In this document: piece after piece, positions 33,237 through 41,450 of the stretch
How the letters are laid out: every line of letters begins with the position of its first letter
Position numbering within the stretch: position 1 is the stretch's first letter
Program-made: the position numbers and the translations under genes
Notes under the pieces: model-generated
Told to the model about the DNA's origin: nothing
The model's database searches: none
The model's input: the letters and a program-made list of their open reading frames with translations, nothing else
DNA from: Clostridia bacterium
GTDB taxonomy: Bacteria; Bacillota; Clostridia; Oscillospirales; Acutalibacteraceae
Reading direction: 5' to 3'
NCBI GenBank assembly: GCA_017624735.1
Contig: JAGAMK010000004.1
Coordinates: 21,563 to 85,562 of the forward strand
Length of the DNA stretch: 64,000 nt

Positions 33237-34241
33237 GTGGAATTCTTAACCAAAGAATATACATTTCCATCTGTTTCGGGACTTTGCGACATATATGCAC
33301 AAAGTGCAGCTCCCATTGACTACGGCTCAATAAAAGGTGTTGTGCAGATCTCCCATGGTATGGCGGAATATTCAAATCGTTATTCCAAATTTGCACTTGA
33401 GCTTTGTAAAGCAGGATATGCTGTATTCATTAGCGACCACGTAGGACATGGTGCATCCATTACAGATAAAGACATGCTTGGATTTTTCGGTGAGGAAAAT
33501 GGTGAGGAAACATTTATTGATGACCTTAAGACCTTAACCGATATGGCAAAGGCTGAGTATCCTGATTTACCATTTTTTATGCTTGGTCACGGTATGGGAA
33601 GCCTTATTGCAAGAAAATATACTGCAAAATATGGTTACCTTCTTGATGGTGTAATTTATAGTGGTACAAGTGGCGAAAATCCTGCTTTAGGTGTGGGAAT
33701 TTTACTTGCAACTGCAATGATTAAGCAAAACGGACCAATGCATCGTTCAGAATTGTTAGATACTATCGCGTTTGGTGCTTATAACCGAAAAACAGAGAAA
33801 CGCACAGAGCGTGACTGGTCAACAAGGGACGAAACCGAGGTGGATAAGATTATTGCTGACGAATTGTGTGGATATACATACACAGTCAGCGGAATGAAAG
33901 TGCTTTTCACAACCCTCAAACAAGTAACAACACGTCGTTGGTATAATACAATTCCATTAAGTATGCCAATTTTCTTGGTTTCAGGCTCAATGGACCCTGT
34001 TGGTGACTACTCAAAAGGGGTAAAAGAAACTTATAGAATGTTAAAAAAGACGGGTCACAGAAATGTTTCAATGAAGATTTACGAGGGCGCACGTCATGAA
34101 ATTCTCAACGAAACAAATCGTGACGAGGTATATGCCGATATCATAGAGTGGCTTGATGACAAAATACAAAAACAGCAAGAAGAAGTTCAAAAACCATTGG
34201 TCGTTGAATCGATTGACGAAATACAGCCCATAGAAGAGTAA
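33237..34241 (+). CDS. Alpha/beta-hydrolase (serine aminopeptidase S33/monoacylglycerol-lipase-like) lacking the nucleophile Ser
   Basis: A 334-residue cytoplasmic protein of the Hydrolase_4 type: GVVQISHGMAEYSNRY near residue 34, VFISDHVGHGAS near 63. The expected elbow G-H-S-M-G reads GHGMG at 117-121, with glycine codon GGT (33591-33593) in the nucleophile place. The acid SGSMDPVGD and the His GARHEILNE are kept. It is thus probably inactive as a serine hydrolase or works otherwise; Ser122 follows the elbow but that position is also commonly Ser in relatives and does not act as nucleophile. The start is GTG at 33237, 8 bases after AAAGG; GTG at 33228 overlaps the site. The last 30 residues are an acidic Gln/Glu tail. 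Confidence 0.82.
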   Translation: MEFLTKEYTFPSVSGLCDIYAQSAAPIDYGSIKGVVQISHGMAEYSNRYSKFALELCKAGYAVFISDHVGHGASITDKDMLGFFGEENGEETFIDDLKTLTDMAKAEYPDLPFFMLGHGMGSLIARKYTAKYGYLLDGVIYSGTSGENPALGVGILLATAMIKQNGPMHRSELLDTIAFGAYNRKTEKRTERDWSTRDETEVDKIIADELCGYTYTVSGMKVLFTTLKQVTTRRWYNTIPLSMPIFLVSGSMDPVGDYSKGVKETYRMLKKTGHRNVSMKIYEGARHEILNETNRDEVYADIIEWLDDKIQKQQEEVQKPLVVESIDEIQPIEE

Positions 34242-34276
34242 AAACAAACCGTAGGTTTTGCCTACGGTTTGTTTTT
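34240..34276. terminator. Bidirectional terminator between convergent genes
   Basis: A perfect 16-bp stem (34240-34255 with 34261-34276) with a 5-nt loop, A-run on one side and T-run on the other, serving both flanking genes. Confidence 0.9.
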
Positions 34277-35201
34277 ATATATTTTTCAATCTTTTGTATT
34301 CTTCGTCTGTGATTTCAACCACACCACCGTGTTTGAAACCGTATGGGAATGAAACCAATTCAGGGCAACGAGTAACATTCATATCGCCTGGTTTGGATGA
34401 AATGAATGGTACATATCCCATTTTTTCTTTTTCGCACCCAAAGAAATCGAAAAGGATGCACCATCTTCCGTCAGGGAGAGTATAACTTGTGCCGGCTTCA
34501 TAGGACCCTGCTTTTTCAACTTCGTTTGTCATATATTCTTCAAACTTTTCGTCGTGCTTGTATGGTCCATAAAGGTTGTCAGATGTTGCGTGCATATTCA
34601 TTGATGGATTGTGTGCGTTTTTATAGAACATATGATAAACACCATCAATTTTGCGTATATGTGTGTCAAGGATTTCGTTGTCCTTTGTAAAGAAAAGTTT
34701 GGGCGTGGAGAATGTTTCAAAGTCCTTTGTTACAGAGCAGTAAATTGACATATGCTTGTAATTATCTTCTGCAACGGTTGAGCCCCAATGAACAAGATAT
34801 TCGTCATTGATTTCGTCATAGAACACTTCAGGTGCCCACATGCAACCAAAATCGTCACGACCAAAATACACAAGTTTTTCTTCGCCGAAATTCACAAGGT
34901 CATCTGTTTTCCACATACGAAGACATTTACTGCCGGTTCTGTTGATATTTGACCAGTCAAGTTGCCAGTTTTCGTCATAACGATTTGCAACACACAAGTC
35001 CGTTGTGAGAATTACAAAACTGTTGTCACGAAGCCTGACGATTTCAATGTCACGGCAACCCTTTTCACCAAGTTTAGCAGTCAAAACAGGGTTTCCGTTG
35101 TTTACTTGCTCCCAATTAAGTCCGTCACGACTGACAGCAAAGTAAACCTGTTCACCGTCGGGAGTATATTTTTCTTTAAAGTGTGTGAATAAATATGGCA
35201 A
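34275..35201 (-). CDS. GH43-like five-bladed beta-propeller glycosidase
   Basis: A 308-residue protein without signal peptide. Repeated propeller strands with the glycosidase family 43/32/62 look: YFAVSRDGLNWEQV, CRDIEIVRLRDNSFVILTTD, MWAPEVFYDEINDEYLVHWG (acid residue in APEVFYD), THIRKIDGVYHMFYKN, GSYEAGTSYTLPDGRWCILF. It probably cleaves arabinose- or xylose-type residues in the cytoplasm after uptake of an oligosaccharide. A GPH symporter gene lies divergently upstream. The start is TTG at 35201, with GGAGGAG 5 bases upstream. The exact substrate cannot be read from the sequence. Confidence 0.75.
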   Translation of the reverse strand: MPYLFTHFKEKYTPDGEQVYFAVSRDGLNWEQVNNGNPVLTAKLGEKGCRDIEIVRLRDNSFVILTTDLCVANRYDENWQLDWSNINRTGSKCLRMWKTDDLVNFGEEKLVYFGRDDFGCMWAPEVFYDEINDEYLVHWGSTVAEDNYKHMSIYCSVTKDFETFSTPKLFFTKDNEILDTHIRKIDGVYHMFYKNAHNPSMNMHATSDNLYGPYKHDEKFEEYMTNEVEKAGSYEAGTSYTLPDGRWCILFDFFGCEKEKMGYVPFISSKPGDMNVTRCPELVSFPYGFKHGGVVEITDEEYKRLKNI

Positions 35202-35273
35202 GATAACTCCTCCTTATGTTTAACAATATTTTAACATAAAATCAACAAAAAGTAAATCAGAACAAAGAAATTA

Positions 35274-35302
35274 TAGACATTTTAGGTAGAATGTGTTAAT
35301 AT
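35274..35302 (+). promoter_or_regulatory. Promoter of the second GPH symporter gene
   Basis: TAGACA (35274-35279), 17-nt spacer, TAATAT (35297-35302). Expected transcript start is about 35309, only 5-11 bases before the candidate start codons. Confidence 0.55.
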
Positions 35303-35319
35303 TTGCATTGGTGATGTTT

Positions 35320-36738
35320 ATGTGGAAGAGAAAACCTAATCCCGAAAAGAAAGTAACTGCGGAAAATTATGTAGGTTATACTGCCATTGAAATTGCAAAT
35401 AATTCCGCTTTTTGTATAATGAGTTCGTATTTGGCAATTTATTGCTCGGATATACTTAAAATGCCGGGTGCAGTTATCAGTGCGATTATGATTATTGCAA
35501 AAATATGGGATTGCGTGGCTGACCCGATTATTGGTTCAATCGTTCAAAGAAGACAAATAGGCAAAAAGGGTAAATACAGACCGCTTTTCCGTTTGGCTGG
35601 GTATCCCTTGGCACTTGTCATGGTTCTTATGTTCGTAAAGATTTCTGACAATTTGACCTTTAACACATTCTGGGTGGCACTTCTTTACGTGCTTTACGGC
35701 ACTCTTTATACTTTTATTTCCGTGCCCTATGGCTCACTTGCCAATATTATGACACAAAGAGACGAAGAGAGAAGTTCACTTTCCGTATGTCGTTCAATCG
35801 GTGGAGGTATAGGAATTTATCCTACATTGTTCTTCCCCGTGCTTGTTATGACTGCCGGTGTTGACAAAAATCAGATGAATGCGGAGTATATGGCAATCGG
35901 TATGGCGATTGTAGGTTTCCTTATGTTCTTGTGTTATACAGGCGGATATAATTCATTTACAGAAGAACCGGGTTATGAAAGGGATTTGAATCTCGATTCA
36001 ACTCACCAAAAAACTTCGCTTCTTGGCACATTCAAGCGAATTATTAAAAACAAGGCATTCGTTATTATGTGTTGCTTAACTTGTATATTGCTTGCGACAC
36101 AGATGTATACAAATACGGTCACCATTTACATTTTTAAGGACTATTTCCAAAACAGTGCATTAAATACTATATATACGTTGGCTACTTATTTACCGATGAT
36201 TATATTTATACCTTTTTCCAACAAACTTATCACCAAGTTTGGCAAAAAGGAAACAAGTTTAGTGGGACTTTCTGTTGCAACACTGTCAACATTCTTGCTG
36301 TTTGTTCTTCCTATCGGTAAGGATGATGCGTGGTTATTTATTGTTCTTTCTATTTTGAACAGTTTGGGTGTAGGTTTTACATCTCTACAAACCTGGTCAT
36401 TTGCTGCAGATATTATAGACCACGACGAATGGGTAACAGGTGTTCGCGAAGAAGCTGCCGATTTTGCTTTCTTTACATTTATGAGAAAAATCGGACAAGC
36501 AATTGCCTCCCTTGCTCCATGGATAGTAAGTCTCGTAGGTTATGACAGTCAAAAGGTAGGCTCGGGAATAAGTCAAAGCGAATCCGTTCTTAACGGTATG
36601 TATGATATTGCAACTTTGATACCGTTTGTTTTCAGATTTGTAGTTTTAGTGTTAATGGTATTTTATCCACTTAATAAAAAGACAACAGAAAAAATGCACA
36701 AAGAACTTGAAGAAAGACGAAAAAGTTATAAGGTATAA
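35320..36738 (+). CDS. GPH-family sugar:cation symporter (MFS)
   Basis: About 472 residues, 12 membrane helices. The family signature is clear: MIIAKIWDCVADPIIGSIV followed by QIGKKGKYRPLFRLAG near residue 70-85, and WSFAADIIDHDEWVTGVREE near 370. It is divergent from the GH43-like gene, suggesting joint use of a glycoside (inference). The start is uncertain: ATG at 35320 or 35314, with only TTGGTG as ribosome site and a very short leader. It is related to, but clearly different from, the transporter at 30051-31481. Confidence 0.82.
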   Translation: MWKRKPNPEKKVTAENYVGYTAIEIANNSAFCIMSSYLAIYCSDILKMPGAVISAIMIIAKIWDCVADPIIGSIVQRRQIGKKGKYRPLFRLAGYPLALVMVLMFVKISDNLTFNTFWVALLYVLYGTLYTFISVPYGSLANIMTQRDEERSSLSVCRSIGGGIGIYPTLFFPVLVMTAGVDKNQMNAEYMAIGMAIVGFLMFLCYTGGYNSFTEEPGYERDLNLDSTHQKTSLLGTFKRIIKNKAFVIMCCLTCILLATQMYTNTVTIYIFKDYFQNSALNTIYTLATYLPMIIFIPFSNKLITKFGKKETSLVGLSVATLSTFLLFVLPIGKDDAWLFIVLSILNSLGVGFTSLQTWSFAADIIDHDEWVTGVREEAADFAFFTFMRKIGQAIASLAPWIVSLVGYDSQKVGSGISQSESVLNGMYDIATLIPFVFRFVVLVLMVFYPLNKKTTEKMHKELEERRKSYKV

Positions 36739-36742
36739 AAAG

Positions 36743-36774
36743 ACTCCCAAGGGAAAACTTTGGGAGTTAATTTT
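36743..36774. terminator. Terminator between symporter and serine dehydratase genes
   Basis: An 8-bp stem ACTCCCAA/TTGGGAGT with a 9-nt loop, then TAATTTTT; it lies between convergent genes. Confidence 0.75.
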
Positions 36775-36777
36775 TGG

Positions 36778-38211
36778 CTATATTTCAAGTGTTGCAAGCC
36801 CACCTTCACTTGTTTCGCGATATGCTGCGTGGATATCCATGCCGGTTTTCTTCATTGTTGTAATAACATTATCAAGTGAGATTTTTCGGGTTTCGCTTAA
36901 AAAACTTGCAAGATTAACTGCGTTGATTGCTCTCATGGCAGCAACTGCATTTCGCTCAATACAAGGGATTTGTACAAGTCCGCAAATTGGGTCGCAGGTA
37001 AGACCTAAATGATGCTCAATGGCAATTTCGGCAGAGTATTCAATCTTACCACGTTTAAGACCAAAAAGTTCTCCCAATGCAGCGGCAGCCATAGCACAAG
37101 CAGTACCAATTTCTGCCTGACATCCACATTCTGCACCTGAAATGGACGCATTTGTCTTAATGAGATTTCCGATTAGTCCACCTGTTGCAAGTGCCTGTAA
37201 AATCTGACGGTCAGTAAAACCGTGTTTTAATTGCATATAGTAAAGCACAGCAGGAACAACACCCGATGCACCACAGGTAGGTGCAGTAACAATCTTGCCG
37301 CCAGATGCATTTTGCTCACTTACTGCAAAAGCGTAGGAACAAACCTCACGGTTTTCTCTTGTTTCGGCACTTTCACCGATGTGTTCCATATTGTAAAGAT
37401 ACTTAGCCTTTTTCTGTACTTCAAGACCACCCGGGAGAACACCTTCATCTTCAATGCCACTTTCAACAGCATTTTTCATTGTTTTCCATACTTCAGCAAG
37501 ATAATCCCAAATGTATTCGCCCTCAACCTCGTCAACATATTGCCATAAACGATATTTTTTTTCTTTGCAATAATCCTTAATATCTTTAAATGTGCTTAAT
37601 TGATAAACGATTGGTTCCTTTGCAGAAGAACTACCCTCGAATTCAATTCGTCCACCACCAACGCTGAAAACACGGATGAAATCTGTCTGCTCACCGTTTT
37701 TGTAGGCATATAAATCCATTGTGTTAGGATGCTCAATATCTGTTTTGAGATAGTCAAATTCAACCTTACAAGGAATGGGGGAGAGTGTGCTTTCAATAAC
37801 TGTGTCAGTACAGTGGCCTTTACCTGTTTTTGCAAGAGAGCCGTAGAGAATTGCTTTGAATTCGTCGGCATCAGAATTTTTTTCTTTAAAAAGCACACAT
37901 GCTTTTTCAGGCCCCATTGTGTGTGAACTTGATGGACCGCGACCAATTCTGTAAAGTTGGTTTAAGGATTCCATTCCGTTGAGAGTTTCTCTTTCGGATT
38001 TTAGTTGTTCTGCTTCAAAGAAAACATCCATTGAAACGCTAAAAAGCTTTGCCATTTTGAAAAATTCTTCGGCAGATGGAACGCTTTCACCGTTTTCCCA
38101 AGAGATGACAGTTTCGGTGTTGGTATTAACACGGTCAGCAAGTCCTGACTGTGACATTCCACTCTTTTCACGGAGTTCAGTTATCTTTTTTGAATAAATA
38201 TCTTTAATCAT
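36778..38211 (-). CDS. sdaA: L-serine dehydratase (Fe-S, single-chain) with N-terminal XRE HTH domain
   Basis: A 477-residue fusion. Residues 1-65 are an XRE helix-turn-helix (KITELREKSGMSQSGLADRV, ETVISWENGESVP). From about residue 80 it is a one-piece iron-sulfur L-serine ammonia-lyase: GPSSSHTMGPEKA (92-104), GSLAKTGKGHCTD, then the alpha part with TAPTCGASGVVPAVL, GAECGCQAEIGTACAMA and CDPICGLVQIPCIERN, which hold the cluster and substrate residues. It deaminates L-serine to pyruvate and ammonia. The DNA-binding domain may make it self-regulating (inference). It overlaps the upstream YhcH-family gene by the four bases ATGA, so translation is coupled. Confidence 0.92.
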   Translation of the reverse strand: MIKDIYSKKITELREKSGMSQSGLADRVNTNTETVISWENGESVPSAEEFFKMAKLFSVSMDVFFEAEQLKSERETLNGMESLNQLYRIGRGPSSSHTMGPEKACVLFKEKNSDADEFKAILYGSLAKTGKGHCTDTVIESTLSPIPCKVEFDYLKTDIEHPNTMDLYAYKNGEQTDFIRVFSVGGGRIEFEGSSSAKEPIVYQLSTFKDIKDYCKEKKYRLWQYVDEVEGEYIWDYLAEVWKTMKNAVESGIEDEGVLPGGLEVQKKAKYLYNMEHIGESAETRENREVCSYAFAVSEQNASGGKIVTAPTCGASGVVPAVLYYMQLKHGFTDRQILQALATGGLIGNLIKTNASISGAECGCQAEIGTACAMAAAALGELFGLKRGKIEYSAEIAIEHHLGLTCDPICGLVQIPCIERNAVAAMRAINAVNLASFLSETRKISLDNVITTMKKTGMDIHAAYRETSEGGLATLEI

Positions 38212-38651
38212 ACTTTCACCTTCACTACAACTTTCCGGCAGGTTTTTGGTTCATCAACAGCCACGCCCGGACAATGCAAATCATTTGGATAAAGCACCAT
38301 AAAGCTACCACTAAAAAGTGTCAATGGCTCGGTTTTGCATTCATAAAACCAAACATCATTTTCAGGTTTTGCTTCGACTTCAACCTTTTCACAGGAAATC
38401 GGTGCAACCCCTATGATTTCGTCACCGTCAACCATAAATTGAATGTCGATATATTTCTTGTGTGCCTCTGAAATTGTCTTGTTAGGGTCGGTTTCGTAAG
38501 TCTGCACCATATAGAAAATATTGTCGCCGTCAAGCTCGTATCTGCCCAGTTCCATTTGTGAGAAATCTGTTTTAGCAAGGAATTCAAGTGCGGTATAAAC
38601 TCTGCCAAGCCCTGCATAATTCTTTATGTTTTCCAATGTGTCAAAAATCAT
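38208..38651 (-). CDS. YhcH/YjgK/YiaL-family (DUF386) protein
   Basis: A 147-residue cupin-like protein of the family that includes YhcH, YiaL and EbgC. Conserved parts are ELDGDNIFYMVQTYETDP, EAHKKYIDIQFMVDGDE (metal-binding His/Glu region) and FMVLYPNDLHCPGVA with its His. Members are linked to handling of sialic acid or other sugar derivatives, probably as anomerases or isomerases; the reaction here is unknown. It is first in a two-gene unit with the HTH-serine dehydratase. The start is ATG at 38651 after AAAAGGTG; GTG at 38660 overlaps that site. Confidence 0.85.
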   Translation of the reverse strand: MIFDTLENIKNYAGLGRVYTALEFLAKTDFSQMELGRYELDGDNIFYMVQTYETDPNKTISEAHKKYIDIQFMVDGDEIIGVAPISCEKVEVEAKPENDVWFYECKTEPLTLFSGSFMVLYPNDLHCPGVAVDEPKTCRKVVVKVKV

Positions 38652-38733
38652 AGTTTTCACCTTTTTTCAAAAGTTCAGTTTACTTTTTCATTATATCATT
38701 ACAGCATTACATTTTCAAGGGAAAGAAAAAAGA

Positions 38734-38758
38734 AAACTCCTATGTAAAATAGGAGTTT
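38734..38758 (-). terminator. Terminator after the NahK-like kinase gene
   Basis: A perfect 10-bp stem AAACTCCTAT/ATAGGAGTTT with a 5-nt loop; on the minus strand it is followed by TCTTTTTTC. Confidence 0.85.
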
Positions 38759-38770
38759 CAGTTTTGTTTA

Positions 38771-39880
38771 TTAGCTGTATTTCTTTGTGATTTCCTGCAT
38801 TTCAGTCCACTTGCGTTCCATATCTTTCACGAGTTCAAACTGTGTACGGCATCGGTCAAGGTTGTGTTCAGGATAATTGATGTGGAAATAGATGTCACCA
38901 TTGAGGTAGTCTGTAAGGAAACGGATTCCACATTCGTATGTCATCATTTTTGCACCCATAGGGAGAAGTTCTTTTTCAAGGTCTGTCAAAGCATCTTTTG
39001 CACTGCCAAGATAACCTTTAACATAAGCCTCATAAAGCGGAAGACTCAAACTTACCTTTGAAAGGTCTCTTTCGTCTTCTGCTGCTGTATTAGCACCGAA
39101 ACGGATGCTGTCACCGAAGTCATAAAGTGAAAGACCCGGCATAACAGTATCGAGGTCGATAATGCAGATGCCTTTATTTGAAACATTATCAAAAAGAATG
39201 TTGTTGAGCTTTGTGTCATTATGGGTAACTCTTAAAGGAAGTTTGCCTTCGTCAATCAAATCAACAAGCATATGTGTTTCTGCTTCATAGCCTAATGCAA
39301 ACTCAACTTCATCTTTAACATCATCAAGTCTGCCTGAACGGTTTTCTTCGATAGCCTTTTTAAGGTTTTCAAAACGAGAAACGGTATTGTGGAATTTTTC
39401 AATAGTTTCAAAAAGAGTTGAACCGTCGAAATCAGAAAGAAGATTCTGGAAATCACCAAAAGCAATACCTGCGTTGCAGAAAACCTGTTCGTCATCAATG
39501 GAGTTGCATGTGTAAACATTATCTATGTAACCGTACATTCTCCAACATTGGTTCTTTTCATCAATGAAGAAATATTTTCCGTTTTTACAAGGGAGAAAGG
39601 TGAGTGTGCCACGGTCAGCCCACGGAATGTTCTTTTCCTCATTCTTTTTACGGATATGGCTTGTAACAGCAACAATGTTGTTCATAAGTCCTTCAGGATT
39701 TTTGAATGCTTCAGTATTCACTTTTTGAAGCACGTATTTTGCAACTTCTCCGTTTTCTTCAAAAATCAAAGTGAATGTGCTGTTAACATGACCATTATTG
39801 ATTTTTTCATACCCTGTAAATGTTCCTTCAAGAGAAAACATATCACAGATTTTTTCTAAGTCAAAAGGAAGATTTGACAA
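38771..39880 (-). CDS. Aminoglycoside-phosphotransferase-fold kinase, N-acetylhexosamine 1-kinase-like
   Basis: A 369-residue APH-fold kinase. The N-terminal lobe has NGHVNSTFTLIF and YVLQKVN (ATP-binding Lys), and the C-lobe has the catalytic VTHNDTKLNNILFD and the metal-binding IIDLDTVMPGLSLYDFGDSIR. This set is like NahK of bifidobacteria, which phosphorylates GlcNAc/GalNAc at C1, though other small substrates are possible. The start is TTG at 39880, because CACCTC (GAGGTG on the coding strand) lies 6 bases upstream; extending to 39976 would run through the promoter. It stands alone with its own promoter and terminator. Confidence 0.8.
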   Translation of the reverse strand: MSNLPFDLEKICDMFSLEGTFTGYEKINNGHVNSTFTLIFEENGEVAKYVLQKVNTEAFKNPEGLMNNIVAVTSHIRKKNEEKNIPWADRGTLTFLPCKNGKYFFIDEKNQCWRMYGYIDNVYTCNSIDDEQVFCNAGIAFGDFQNLLSDFDGSTLFETIEKFHNTVSRFENLKKAIEENRSGRLDDVKDEVEFALGYEAETHMLVDLIDEGKLPLRVTHNDTKLNNILFDNVSNKGICIIDLDTVMPGLSLYDFGDSIRFGANTAAEDERDLSKVSLSLPLYEAYVKGYLGSAKDALTDLEKELLPMGAKMMTYECGIRFLTDYLNGDIYFHINYPEHNLDRCRTQFELVKDMERKWTEMQEITKKYS

Positions 39881-39947
39881 AAGAAACACCTCAATACAAT
39901 AAAAATTAAGGCTGACTTTATGCCAGCACAGAAAAATAACCATACTC

Positions 39948-39976
39948 ATTATATAACTTTTGTCGAATGAAGTCAA
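39948..39976 (-). promoter_or_regulatory. Promoter of the NahK-like kinase gene
   Basis: On the minus strand: TTGACT (39976-39971), 17-nt spacer, TATAAT (39953-39948). Confidence 0.8.
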
Positions 39977-40023
39977 TATGCATTTTGTATAAGAAGAAGG
40001 TCGTATTTTATTGAAAAATACTC

Positions 40024-40052
40024 TTTACATAAAGGCTATTTTAATGTAAAAT
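40024..40052 (+). promoter_or_regulatory. Promoter of the pyrH-polC operon
   Basis: TTTACA (40024-40029), 17-nt spacer, TAAAAT (40047-40052). Confidence 0.7.
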
Positions 40053-40103
40053 ATACTAAATATGGTAAACGGAAAGTTGTGTTTACCGTGGAGGTGTTTT
40101 ATT

Positions 40104-40817
40104 ATGGAACCAAAGTATAAAAGAGTACTCTTGAAAGTCAGTGGTGAAGTCCTTGCAGGGGATAAGAAACATGGCTTTGATTTTGACACAGTAAACAGTG
40201 TTTGTTCTGCAGTAAAAGAAATGGCAGATATGGGCGCTGAAATCGCTATCGTTGTTGGTGGAGGTAATTTCTGGAGAGGCCGTAGTAGTGGTGATATGGA
40301 CAGAACAAGAGCAGACCATATCGGTATGCTTGCAACTGTAATGAATTCATTGGCACTTGCTGATTCGCTTGAGCAGTTGGGCGTTATTGTTAGAGTTCAG
40401 ACTGCTATTGAAATGAATAAAATTGCTGAGCCTTATATCAGCCATCGTGCAAAACGTCACCTTGAAAAGGGCAGAGTTGTGATTTTCGGCTGTGGAACAG
40501 GCAACCCATTCTTTTCAACTGATACTGCAGCAGCTCTCCGTGCAGCAGAAATTGATGCAGATATTATCTTTAAAGCAACAAACGTTGATGGTGTTTATGA
40601 TAAAGACCCAAATCGTTTTGACGATGCAATTAAGTATGATGTAATCACACATCAGGATATTTTAAGCAAGGGACTTGCAGTTATGGATAGCACTGCTGCT
40701 TCTCTTTGTCGTGACAATAAAATTCCGCTTCTTGTTTTCAATCTTCAGCAGCCTGAAAATATGATTAAGGCTCTTAAGGGCGAAACAGTTGGTACACTTG
40801 TTGTTGACGAGAAATAA
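40104..40817 (+). CDS. pyrH: UMP kinase
   Basis: A 237-residue amino-acid-kinase-fold enzyme that phosphorylates UMP to UDP. Conserved pieces are [38 protein letters not shown] and [10 protein letters not shown]. The start is ATG at 40104 with GGAGGTG 7 bases upstream. It is the first gene of a long operon running to polC, with frr 28 bases downstream. Confidence 0.97.
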   Translation: MEPKYKRVLLKVSGEVLAGDKKHGFDFDTVNSVCSAVKEMADMGAEIAIVVGGGNFWRGRSSGDMDRTRADHIGMLATVMNSLALADSLEQLGVIVRVQTAIEMNKIAEPYISHRAKRHLEKGRVVIFGCGTGNPFFSTDTAAALRAAEIDADIIFKATNVDGVYDKDPNRFDDAIKYDVITHQDILSKGLAVMDSTAASLCRDNKIPLLVFNLQQPENMIKALKGETVGTLVVDEK

Positions 40818-40845
40818 CGAGAAATAATTTTAAAGGAGACACATT

Positions 40846-41400
40846 ATGAATACAGTTTTTGACGCAATGAAAGAAAAAATGAACAAGACTATTATGGTTC
40901 TTGAAAAAGAATTTGCAGGTATGAGAGCGGGCAGAGCAACTCCTGCTGTTCTTGATAAAGTTTCTGTTGATTATTATGGTGTTCCAACACCAATTCAGCA
41001 GATGGCTGCTGTTTCGGTAAGTGAAGGTAGAGTTCTTGTTATTCAGCCTTGGGACGTAAGCACAATCAATCCTATTTCAAAGGCTATTCAGGCTTCTGAC
41101 ATTGGTATTACACCAATGAATGACGGCAAGGTTATTCGTCTTACATTCCCTCCTCTTACAGAGGAACGCAGAAAGATGCTTTGCAAGGATGTAAGCAAAA
41201 CTGCTGAAGAATCAAAGGTTGCAATCCGTTCAATCCGTCGTGACGGTATCGACAAAATCAAGGCAATGAAGAAAAACAGTGAAATCACTGAAGATGACCA
41301 GAAGAATGCTGAAACAAAGATTCAGAAAATTACTGATGAATTCATAAAGGAAATCGACGCTATTGCCGATAAGAAAGAAAAAGAAATTATGGAGATATAA
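40846..41400 (+). CDS. frr: Ribosome recycling factor
   Basis: A 184-residue RRF, which with EF-G splits the ribosome after termination. Diagnostic segments are FAGMRAGRATPAVLDKV near the N-terminus, RLTFPPLTEERRK near residue 105, and RSIRRDGIDKIK. Normal length. The upstream ribosome site is AAAGGAG. A hairpin with a T-rich tail follows before uppS. Confidence 0.98.
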   Translation: MNTVFDAMKEKMNKTIMVLEKEFAGMRAGRATPAVLDKVSVDYYGVPTPIQQMAAVSVSEGRVLVIQPWDVSTINPISKAIQASDIGITPMNDGKVIRLTFPPLTEERRKMLCKDVSKTAEESKVAIRSIRRDGIDKIKAMKKNSEITEDDQKNAETKIQKITDEFIKEIDAIADKKEKEIMEI

Positions 41401-41401
41401 A

Positions 41402-41444
41402 CAAATCTAAGGGCGGGTAATACCGCCTTGATTTGCTTATTTTT
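41402..41444 (+). terminator. Terminator- or attenuator-like hairpin between frr and uppS
   Basis: CAAATC pairs with GATTTG, and inside it GGCGG with CCGCC (stem with bulged bases, 41402-41435), followed by CTTATTTTTG. It may reduce read-through into uppS. Confidence 0.55.
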
Positions 41445-41450
41445 GAAATT

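Noticed and set aside
39881-39976. N-terminal extension of the NahK-like kinase
   Set aside because: The in-frame extension crosses a TTGACT-N17-TATAAT promoter and lacks family similarity; a GAGGTG site supports TTG at 39880.
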